Below, in pieces: positions 1-8,500 of a DNA stretch of 64,000 nt; position 1 is the stretch's first letter, and each line of letters starts with the position of its first letter. The notes under the pieces are model-generated. The model saw only the letters and a list, made by a program, of their open reading frames with translations, had not been told where the DNA came from and did no database searches. The DNA is taken from contig JALOBN010000008.1 of the NCBI GenBank assembly GCA_023228245.1, forward strand, positions 1-64,000, in the 5' to 3' direction. This DNA is from Candidatus Pacearchaeota archaeon. Lineage in GTDB: Archaea; Nanoarchaeota; Nanoarchaeia; Pacearchaeales; GW2011-AR1. Position numbers and translations under genes: made by a program.

Positions 1-107
1 ACGCTACTTGCTAGATCGCTGTGGAACGACCTATAAAGTTCAGCAAGAAGTCCTGCGCGAGGCATTGATCGAGTACTTAGATCGAAATTCGATGGCCCCG
101 CCCATGC
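1..107 (+). repeat. Left copy of 107-bp direct repeat
   Basis: Identical base for base to 58399-58505, same orientation. Identity reaches the window edge and may extend further left; it breaks at base 108 (c here, a in the other copy). It lies inside the coding sequence of the regulator that borders each tail module. Confidence 0.95.
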
Positions 108-304
108 CTGAGAAGAAACCCGAAAAAAGAAAGATCCCGCCCAATCGCCAGCCGCTTGAGGTTCGCGATCCAGATCTCGCGCAGAAAATAGTGGCCTATT
201 ATGGCGCTGGTAAACGCTCTGGTGGGCATTCGCGAAGCGAGACGGCAAAAGAGTTCGGGTTGGGTGAGGGTCAGATAGATAAGATTATCCGGCGCGCTAG
301 ATGA
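1..304 (+). CDS. DNA-binding protein, 5' truncated by window edge (RHH N-terminus, variable HTH C-terminus)
   Basis: The frame is open from base 2, so the start lies outside the window; a TTG at 8 is only an internal Leu codon. Bases 1-107 are identical to 58399-58505 inside the complete homologue at 58352, which shows the missing start. The shared part is the helical end of a ribbon-helix-helix-like domain. After it the proteins diverge: this copy ends in a different helix-turn-helix-like segment (SRSETAKEFGLGEGQIDKII). The stop overlaps the convergent tail gene by 8 nt. Inferred transcriptional regulator; target unknown. Confidence 0.75.
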   Translation, partial: RYLLDRCGTTYKVQQEVLREALIEYLDRNSMAPPMPEKKPEKRKIPPNRQPLEVRDPDLAQKIVAYYGAGKRSGGHSRSETAKEFGLGEGQIDKIIRRAR

Positions 305-1262
305 TCATGCAGTCGCCCAATGCCACCCCTGCGAAATTCCCACCGGCAGTCGACGGTGCAAAGTAGCCCACCAGATAGAAATCCAAGGCTGCATTCTCTA
401 TTTTTCCCTCAACAATTCGGTCAGAATCGCCCTCGACAGTGAACCACTGCCTGCCCCGGAGATAGGCGTACTGGTCAAACGTGCTGCCGTTCTTTCGCAG
501 GGCTGCTTGATAATGGGTTGTGCCGGTGACACCCGCCTCAAAGATTCCTACCGCTGCGCCGACCGGGAGCGCGGTTAGGTCTGCATAAGCTCCCGTGGTC
601 CCGGTCGAATAATCGGTCTTGGTGGTAGTGTTGAAGGTTGCCAATGCATCAGATGTTATATATCCGAGGAGATATATATCAGAATCCCACGCGCTCGTGG
701 AATAATATTCTACAATCCGATTGGTGCACCCCATCATGGCACAATGGTACATGCTGCCCTCTGCATGCGAATATAGGTTATCCGTGCACCCATCATTCCT
801 TAGCCCGAAACTGGACTCGTCTCGCTCCTTGATTAGCAAGATTACGCCTAGCGCGGTGCTTGGGATGTCATCGGAGAAGTCGATGTTTGTCCACGCGCTT
901 TCGGTGACGATTGAATATTCAATTGGCTGGCTCAGGAACTCGAATCCGCCGGTCAGGTAGCCTATAATATATATGCTGACATAAGTATTACTCTGTGCAT
1001 ATGCCTGAAAAACGTTGCTTGCATCGACACCCACCCACATGTCGTGTTGCTCAAGCGATGACGTGCCCGAACCATACGGCACCGACAGCGTGCACCCTTT
1101 CATACGAACGCCGCTATCGTAATCGCCCCTCGATACGATTCGCACCGCTACGCCGTTGGCCCCACCGGGCGGAAGCGTCACATAGTTGTCAAGATCTATG
1201 TCTACCCAAACACTGGTCGAGGCTATCGTTATTTTCGTGGGCTCAACTGCTACATATGGCAT
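297..1262 (-). CDS. Distal tail fibre / receptor-binding protein with three tandem domains
   Basis: 321 aa, last gene of tail module 1. Three tandem beta-rich units of about 100 residues each end in a similar strand (IYIIGYLTG, IYLLGYITS, FYLVGYFAP), and each carries an R-x-x-G/NGxT-like segment. This resembles repetitive host-recognition domains of phage fibres; the exact family is not recognised. Start ATG at 1262 has a GGAGTG Shine-Dalgarno just upstream, 3 nt after the previous stop. Position at the distal end of the tail operon supports receptor binding. Its positional counterpart in module 2 (58697-59389) is an unrelated LamG lectin-like protein. Confidence 0.7.
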   Translation of the reverse strand: MPYVAVEPTKITIASTSVWVDIDLDNYVTLPPGGANGVAVRIVSRGDYDSGVRMKGCTLSVPYGSGTSSLEQHDMWVGVDASNVFQAYAQSNTYVSIYIIGYLTGGFEFLSQPIEYSIVTESAWTNIDFSDDIPSTALGVILLIKERDESSFGLRNDGCTDNLYSHAEGSMYHCAMMGCTNRIVEYYSTSAWDSDIYLLGYITSDALATFNTTTKTDYSTGTTGAYADLTALPVGAAVGIFEAGVTGTTHYQAALRKNGSTFDQYAYLRGRQWFTVEGDSDRIVEGKIENAALDFYLVGYFAPSTAGGNFAGVALGDCMII

Positions 1263-1265
1263 GGC

Positions 1266-2471
1266 TCACTCCGAATGCTTGTTGATGCCGATTTTGAGCT
1301 TGACACCAAGCACGTAGATGGTCTCATCCAATACGTCGTCGCCGTGGGTAGGATCACGGTATAGCCTCAGCTCGCACGTTTCCCCGCCAGCGGGCGTGCC
1401 GCCTAGCGTGATGTCGGCCATGACCGGCGACTTAAGCCGCTTATAAGTTGCGCCTGTGGCTGAATCCGTCACCTCGACCGCTGTTCCCCAACTGGCATCC
1501 ATAGATTCATCATTGCCAATTGCGACCCCCTGCAGGCCGAACCGTACCCCGCTGCTTGTGGTTCCGGTGGAATACCAGGTCACATAACCCGAGATGGTGC
1601 CACCATCATAACCGTCGGGAAGCTCAAAATCACATGTTGCATATTTTTTTGCAGTATGCGGGAAGGCCAACGCGACCAGATTAAAATCGTTGGTGGAAAG
1701 CTCGATCTGTGTGGTGGATGAGGCCGCTGTACAACCATTGGTTATTGAGGCCAACCATGTCCCGGCCTTGATGTTGACGTGGATATACTTCTTGGCGAAG
1801 CTGTCCGCCGTCTTGCGCTTCATCGTGCCATTTTCATCGACTACCAGGCTGTCGGTGGTACCCACTGGCGCGGTGGTAGAAGCCGACTCCGCGAGCAGAA
1901 CCGCATTTACAATAGTCTCCGGCGTGCCAGCGTCCTTGCCAAGCTTGCCGGAATTATCGCCAAAAGAGACTATATGATCAGTGGTCGATGAGGCAGGACC
2001 CACGAAATCGCCAGTTCCGGCACCATCCGCTCCGCCGTAAGCAAACGCGCTCCAGACCGTTGCCCAATCTGCCCCCACTTCAGGCTCTGTTGATGCGCCT
2101 GATGTGTGCCCGGATGTGCATATATAGGAGCCTTTACCGTATCCGCTTCTGGCATGCTGGACCAAATCGTTGGCCTGGTAGGTTGTCGAAGTGGCCCAAT
2201 CGCCCTCTTCAGCCATAGTACCAGGATCGCCCGTGTCGCCCTTCACACCAGCTGGTCCCGCCCCCGGAAATACCTCCCAATAAGTTGCATAGCTCCCACC
2301 GGTGCCGGGTTCGCTTGCCGCTCCCGAAGTATGCGCTAGGATGCAGATGTAGCCAGAACCGTCATTGATTACCGTGTCATCGACGGCATAATCCACAGAT
2401 GTGAGCCATACGCTTTTCCAGAGGATAGGCGAACCGTCGCCTACCCGGATGAATTTCTCGACCAGTGTCAT
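1266..2471 (-). CDS. Tail fibre protein with two carbohydrate-binding-like modules and collagen-like linker
   Basis: 401 aa. Residues about 19-68 and 92-143 repeat a module resembling CBM5/12 chitin-binding folds: Trp, Tyr, x-D-x-V, Gly-x-Tyr-x-C, HTSGA, EPG/EPE, WATxW. Between them is a short collagen-like Gly-x-x stretch (GPAGVKGDTGDPG), as in many phage fibres. The C-terminal 200 residues are beta-rich, end in a jelly-roll-like segment, and match the C-terminus of the module 2 gene 60260-61240 in style (LRLYRDP... versus IVLFHIV...). Likely binds a host surface polysaccharide. GAGG SD upstream of ATG 2471. Confidence 0.7.
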   Translation of the reverse strand: MTLVEKFIRVGDGSPILWKSVWLTSVDYAVDDTVINDGSGYICILAHTSGAASEPGTGGSYATYWEVFPGAGPAGVKGDTGDPGTMAEEGDWATSTTYQANDLVQHARSGYGKGSYICTSGHTSGASTEPEVGADWATVWSAFAYGGADGAGTGDFVGPASSTTDHIVSFGDNSGKLGKDAGTPETIVNAVLLAESASTTAPVGTTDSLVVDENGTMKRKTADSFAKKYIHVNIKAGTWLASITNGCTAASSTTQIELSTNDFNLVALAFPHTAKKYATCDFELPDGYDGGTISGYVTWYSTGTTSSGVRFGLQGVAIGNDESMDASWGTAVEVTDSATGATYKRLKSPVMADITLGGTPAGGETCELRLYRDPTHGDDVLDETIYVLGVKLKIGINKHSE

Positions 2472-2481
2472 AAAACAAACC

Positions 2482-3624
2482 TCAGAAAATATCTCTATAA
2501 GTAGCGATTAAAAACGATAGCAGATGGTTAGATGTCTCTCCATCGCCAACTGTCAATGTTGCCGTTTCATCTTCTTCAATAGAAGGAAGATCGTTAACAT
2601 TACAATATCTTTCAATCTGTGCCTTCAGGCCCGATATCTGGATACTGGCATCGTCGCCGGTGACTATTCCGACAGCGATAAACGATTCCCCAACGGCGTC
2701 CAGAGGGAAGTCAATCTCATTTTTCCCGACAACCAGCGTATCGCAATCTATCTCTTCCAGATCGGATAGATCGGAGCTGTAAGCTATCTGCACCGTTGGC
2801 GCACCCGCGATTGCGGTAACATCTACTTCCAAATGAGGCGGTACATTACAGAGCAGCGGCCCATAGAAGGGGATCAGGATCTTGCCAGATGCGCCAATTA
2901 TTAGCGCGCCCTCTGCTATTGAGCCGCTTGTGCCATAATCGCAGAACGTGCTCCCTAAAAGGTCGATTTGCTGTTCTGCATAGGTCTTTTTGAAGGTCGT
3001 GGAATACTCATGCTTACAATTGCCAAATCTGTCTAATGTAAATCGGTCCCCTCTCATCAACTGTTGACAAAGAGTCACGTTGTTGGAACCTATCGAGAAA
3101 TAAGCATCTGTGGTATATTTTGGCGCGACGTAACCGCCCGACATGGTAAGGCAATCCAGGCCCGAAGGATAGTAGCCTGCATTAACAATGGTCGCTGTCT
3201 TCGGCAGGGGAACATTTCGCTGGAAGGCTATACCAGCATCCGCCCCATACAATAGCTCATTTTCGCATACTACAGTCGCATCGCTGTAATAAATCTGCCC
3301 GCCGCCCGCGATCTTGGTTATCTTGGCCGGGGTCGCATAGGCTTGCTGGATGTATGCTACCTGATCACTGTCAAATGGGCAAAATTCGGCTCCCGATGGA
3401 GCAGTATTGATCTCCTGGCGGGCCCGCTCTATGTCGCCCCTGGTGGTCGAATGAATCTCAAAAGAATAGGTTGCAGCGTCGTGCCCCGATTCGAGGACAG
3501 TCGCGTAGCTCATGCCAGAGGAAGACAGAGAGTCTATGTTCCGACCGCCGCCCGACACCGACACACCATCAATGTCCACGATATCTGTAAGGACAAGCCC
3601 ATGCAAAGAACAGTATGCGCTCAT
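2482..3624 (-). CDS. Distal tail protein (Dit-like)
   Basis: 380 aa. The N-terminal half carries the pattern of Dit/baseplate adaptor proteins: a Gly-rich turn near residue 25, a region with RGDIERARQEINTAP, and then 'FCPFDSDQVAYI'. The homologue at 61250-62416 has the equivalent 'NTAP...EFYPFDATRAGYI', so the family is represented twice in the window. C-terminal part is a galectin/jelly-roll-like beta domain. Start overlaps the upstream hub gene by ATGA. It probably joins the tail tube to the tip hub and fibres. Confidence 0.65.
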   Translation of the reverse strand: MSAYCSLHGLVLTDIVDIDGVSVSGGGRNIDSLSSSGMSYATVLESGHDAATYSFEIHSTTRGDIERARQEINTAPSGAEFCPFDSDQVAYIQQAYATPAKITKIAGGGQIYYSDATVVCENELLYGADAGIAFQRNVPLPKTATIVNAGYYPSGLDCLTMSGGYVAPKYTTDAYFSIGSNNVTLCQQLMRGDRFTLDRFGNCKHEYSTTFKKTYAEQQIDLLGSTFCDYGTSGSIAEGALIIGASGKILIPFYGPLLCNVPPHLEVDVTAIAGAPTVQIAYSSDLSDLEEIDCDTLVVGKNEIDFPLDAVGESFIAVGIVTGDDASIQISGLKAQIERYCNVNDLPSIEEDETATLTVGDGETSNHLLSFLIATYRDIF

Positions 3625-5558
3625 ATTGACAACCTCTTATAAAAATTCATAGAAGCCGAAACCGATAGCTCTGGATGGTCTTCCTCATCGGTATGGGCCA
3701 CCTCGTACTCGCTTGCCATGTGCACCCAGACTTTTACAGTATTTGTGGCCTTAGTGGTTATGCTGTCGGTGATGTCGATTTCTGGAATAGAGCTGCTACT
3801 GGTCTGCCCGATGCAGAGCCCTACTATGGCCCCATCTGGAACGACCACATCATCTATTTTTACTTCCAGTGCGCATCGGCCCAAATCCAGATCCTTTGTC
3901 TCGCTTATTTCTATCCAGTCGGTCGCCCATGAGGCCCCTATGCCCGGCTTGGTTGATGCAGCAGACGTGTGATCCGCAATGCAGCGATACAATTTTGTGA
4001 TTTCGTCTGAATCATCGCAATAGACCTCATCTCCAATAACGTATGCAGTTGAAGTTTTCCACATGGCGGTATTATCCACTGGCGAGATGGTCAAGCCAAG
4101 CGTGATCTTTGGATTGTATTTGTCCAAATCAACGCCAGGAGGAACATAGAACTCCATGCCGGCGGGTGCAAAGACGTGGGATGGATCTGATATGTGGATA
4201 GTCTCTGTCTTGGTGAGGGATTCCCGTTGATCCCTCAAATATTTATCAGTGAACCCACCTGGCGTGGACTCTCTCGCGTCCTCGACATCTTTCAGGGTCA
4301 AGTCCCTGTGCCCAAGCGACAGCTTGGTTTTGCCAGGCGACTCCACAATTTCCTGAGATCGGAAAATGCCCGGTGTCGCATGCAACGGATAGAATTTGAA
4401 GTAATCCCCGGGATAAATTTGAAACTGCCTGGCAACCTCGATATCATATTGCTGGTCTTGCTGCCGCCCGATGTAGTGGGCATCGACCTTGCGCTGGAAC
4501 ATACCATCGTCGCCGATGAATCCTGACTCCACTTCTAAAATTTCATGGACCCTCAGGCCCATGTAGGTAGGATCATCGGCAGAATATCGCTGCTCTCCGA
4601 ACCCCTGCCCGATGGTGCAGTGCGTCTTAGGATCGCCAGCGGTTGACTTCTCTATAGAACAGAATCCCCTCTCGCCTTCCCTGATAGTATACAGGCCGCC
4701 GGTTGACCCCCGGCCATCGGAAATCATCAGGTCAATGTAAGTGTAATTGTCATCGTCCCTGACCCTAACATACAGGTTGCTTGCGGTAATCAGATCCGCA
4801 ATGAGGTCCCCTATTTCGTCTAAGTTGGTTTCAAGGTCGCCTAATAGCGTTTGGGATGAATCATAGACCTCCCCTAGCCTAATCGTGGTATCATAGGCAC
4901 CATCCACAAGAAGGCCGCCATGCAGATACCAGGATCGGCATTTCTGATTATCTACTCGGATATACAGATCACTGACATCCCTATAATATCCTGTGTCGGT
5001 ATAGGTCAGGAGCGCCAGCGTTCCAGCATCAGTAAGCTTGATAGTGGCCGTGTTGCCAATGACATATAGATCACGGGTGCTGAAATAGCTCTGCGTGCCA
5101 TATCCCACGAGCTTGATGATGTTATGCGTCGCGTCATAGATCGAATATGGTAGGCCGGGCGGCACGGCGCTATTTGCCATTGCCAACAATCCAGGCACCG
5201 CATTATCTGTTAATTCGTCTGTTAGTATTTCTTCCAATGAAGATATGCCCATTGGATAGAAATATCGCACCGCTGGCCGGGAGTTTAGCAGCCCCTCCAT
5301 GCCTTTGACCGTCCATGTGGTCTTTGAGCCAGATGAGATATCTATCGAATTGCTCTCACAGTATCCTCGGAACTTGACCATGTTGCCGTCTTTGGCGGTG
5401 ACGATGGAGAACTGCGGAATGGGCAAGCGGCGATCTACCGTTAGCTCCATCTCGCGCGCATCCATGCGATCCAAGACAACCGGTCTGGTTAGCTCATAGT
5501 CGCAGTCGATGTTTTTTAGGGTTGTACCAGACGGCGTCTTTACATTGATCTTAATCAT
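3621..5558 (-). CDS. Tail tip hub / tail-associated protein (Tal-like)
   Basis: 645 aa. Begins with a beta-rich hub-like domain ('KINVKTPSGTTLKN', 'DARE..LTVDRRLP', 'FRGYCE'), placed directly after the tape measure as tail-tip hub proteins are. Residues about 500-553 hold one CBM5/12-like insert (WKTSTAYVIGD..Y.C...HTS...GASWATDW), the same module found in the fibre gene next door. Homologue in module 2: 62419-64000, which lacks the insert. ATGA overlaps with both neighbours indicate translational coupling. Confidence 0.7.
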   Translation of the reverse strand: MIKINVKTPSGTTLKNIDCDYELTRPVVLDRMDAREMELTVDRRLPIPQFSIVTAKDGNMVKFRGYCESNSIDISSGSKTTWTVKGMEGLLNSRPAVRYFYPMGISSLEEILTDELTDNAVPGLLAMANSAVPPGLPYSIYDATHNIIKLVGYGTQSYFSTRDLYVIGNTATIKLTDAGTLALLTYTDTGYYRDVSDLYIRVDNQKCRSWYLHGGLLVDGAYDTTIRLGEVYDSSQTLLGDLETNLDEIGDLIADLITASNLYVRVRDDDNYTYIDLMISDGRGSTGGLYTIREGERGFCSIEKSTAGDPKTHCTIGQGFGEQRYSADDPTYMGLRVHEILEVESGFIGDDGMFQRKVDAHYIGRQQDQQYDIEVARQFQIYPGDYFKFYPLHATPGIFRSQEIVESPGKTKLSLGHRDLTLKDVEDARESTPGGFTDKYLRDQRESLTKTETIHISDPSHVFAPAGMEFYVPPGVDLDKYNPKITLGLTISPVDNTAMWKTSTAYVIGDEVYCDDSDEITKLYRCIADHTSAASTKPGIGASWATDWIEISETKDLDLGRCALEVKIDDVVVPDGAIVGLCIGQTSSSSIPEIDITDSITTKATNTVKVWVHMASEYEVAHTDEEDHPELSVSASMNFYKRLSI

Positions 5559-8500
5559 TTCGCCGCCTCATACATCTTTTTGGTCAGTCTGCTCTCGATT
5601 TCTTTTGCAAGTTTCTTCTCATTTACGGCGGTCTTGGAATTGTTAATGACAGTGATGTTTATGTCACCGAACCCGCCCAACGCAGAGGCCGAACCGTGCC
5701 CTGCAAACCCACCTGAGGCAAAGGTCCTGATGCCCAATTCCTTCATGACCTGTGGCAAGATGCGCCTGCCTGCCGCGCGATCTGAGATGGGGACAAAGGC
5801 TTCTCTTCCGGCCTCGCCGAATACGCCGTAAACTGGATGATCGGTTATGCCGCCTTCGGCCCACCCCCACGAAACACCGCCATATGAACCGCTTGATCCA
5901 GCATTTGCAGAGGCTTGTGCGCCCCATCCAGACGATGATGCGCCGGTTCCCACCCAGCCACCGCCACCTGAGACCGACAAACCGCCCCAAAAACTTCCAG
6001 ACGTGCTCCCATACAGCCCGCTAGATCCTCCGCCGCCGCCCACCGAAGACACCAACATGCCCGTGGCATCCAATGTCAATCCGCTGAGCGACAGTGCTTG
6101 CTGCTGAAGGGCATACTGCTTTCCCAATTGATCATATATGTTGCTGGTATTCTCTTCAGTTTTCTGTTGCTCTTTATAAGATTCTTCGGCGACCTTCATC
6201 TGATTTTTCAGATCGGAGTTTGCTGCTGTAGCAACATTTGACCACCCATAGCCAGGTTCCTTGTCCTCGCTTCTGTATGGGCTATTTGTAGATAGTCCGA
6301 GATAGAATGGATCAGTGGTCTTTAGGCTTGCATCCGGGGCCACAAATGAAAGCCCCTCACAGGTATCGGTTCTCGGGTCATATGTGGCAATGTAACCCTC
6401 CTTGCTCAGGCCGGTTACTAGCGCGCCGCTTCCGCCTACTGAGAATGCGCCACCCGGAAAATTGGAGAGAGATCCACTTGTCTCGAATATACCGGTAGAT
6501 AGAATGTCTATCTGCTCGGAGAGGAACTTTTCGCTTGCAGCGGTGTTATCTTCGATGTCCGCGAGGATAGATTCAGCCCGGTCGCTTGATGATGCCACTG
6601 TCTGGCGGGCAGACAGTGGCATTGATCCAGATGCCAGATAAAACGGGTCAGTGGTTTTCAGGTAAGGCGCTTTCAACAACGGAATGCAAGAATCTGACCT
6701 TGGATCTTTCAACAAGGTTACATCCTCATTAATTTTCATTGACCCACTGTTAAGATAAAATTCGTCTGTTGTTTTTAAATATGGGGCACTCAATAGAGGA
6801 ATGCAAGCATCGCTTCTTGGATCTCTGAGCAAAGTCACATTATCATTTACTTTTATATCTCCCGTATCGATACTGGGGACGGCCCCGCCCTTATTCGCGG
6901 CCCAATTCTCAGCATACTTGGGCGACAATGCCGTTGCCGCTTCTGTCCACCAATCAGGTTGCGCCACCTCGCCTTTTAGCCAATATGGTACGACTGACCC
7001 CGCGCCGGTCTTGATCGCGTCGAGCTGCATTGCTCGGATCTCGGAGCTGATCATCTCCATGCCGGTAGTTTGTCCCTCGGACAGCCACGCGCTAGGCACG
7101 TTGCCAGATACGTTGACCTGTGGGGCGTTGGGCCATTTGCTATATTGGTAGCCGGATGGAGGAGTTATCTGATATTGGTAGTCCTCGAAGAATTTTTCTC
7201 CAGTCAAATATTGCATCGAGCCTTTAGCGGCCTTGGCAAAGTCTGGGTAAAGGCCTTTGATATCTGACTCTTTAATAACTCGCTCGCCTTTTTGTACCCA
7301 CGCAGGCCCGGATTGTGCAACAACACCGGTTTTTATTCCTTCATCATACCAAGCGCCAGCCGCCTTGAATTGGCTCTCTAAATTTGATGCAGCATATGGA
7401 TTGGCAAATGCGGCAGAAATCGCTTGCCCTGACCATTTAGAGCTTGTTAGTGATGTGCCTTGCCAGGTTGTTCCTGCGCTGCCGTAAGAACTCGCATGGG
7501 CACTGGAAAAAGAACTTGCAGCGGAGATCGCGGCAGCGGCAGCGCCCAATATCGCGGTATTGAACTGCAATAAGCTGCCGTTGGTCATCGCTATATGGTT
7601 ATCGGTGATGAGAAACGTGGTTCCTAATTGTTTACCGCCCGCATCGAGCACCACGAGACTGTTTCCGACCTGTTTAACTTGGCTATTGTACTCGACCATC
7701 CCGGTAGAGAGCAGCTGGCGGTACCAGGTCTCTTTTGTTATTTCAGGGGATAGTTCCTCGATATCTTTCTTCAGAGAGGGGAACGTGCTAAGAAGTCCAA
7801 CGTCTTTGCTGGTGACGGCCTGCTCCATCGCATTAATCCAGGTCTTGGTCTGCTCCGGGGTGGTCTTGTCGGCCTCCCAATCATGCCTAGATCTTTGCTG
7901 TTCATATTTTGGTATCTGGCCGGTTACATCTGCGATGGCGACATAGAGATCTGCCTTTTGCTGGAGCCACAGAGCAAAATCAGCCTCGAAATCACCGCTT
8001 GCTTTTAGATTAACTTCAAACGTCTTACCAGATAGGATGTCATCGATGTTGGTCAACAGTGCCTGGTCATCAGCCGAAAAATCTAGGGGGATATTTTGCT
8101 TATAAGTCTCTAGCAGTTCCTTATAAACCTCCAACTGTTTGCGTTCCATGTCGCCAAATATACCGTCTGAGACAACCTCTCCTAGATCGCTGCTCATGCC
8201 GGTATATTGGGTTTCCATGAACTTGGCAGAATTTTTGATACTGCCTCTCAGGTCGTTGTAATAGGCATCGGCAATTGCTTCTGATGTGTCTTTTCCAGAC
8301 GACTCTATCTCTTTCCATTCCGTATCGTCCGGGCCTTTCCACCAGTTGAGCTTGGTGTTATTGGATTCAGTTTGTCTAAGGGTATATTGGGAGCCTAGGA
8401 TGCTCATGGTGTTGTCGGCGCGCTTCATCTTGCCTTGGCCGCCCGATTGGGACTCGGCAGCAGCAAGCGCGGCGTTTGTTGTCATTCCAGACGCGATGAG

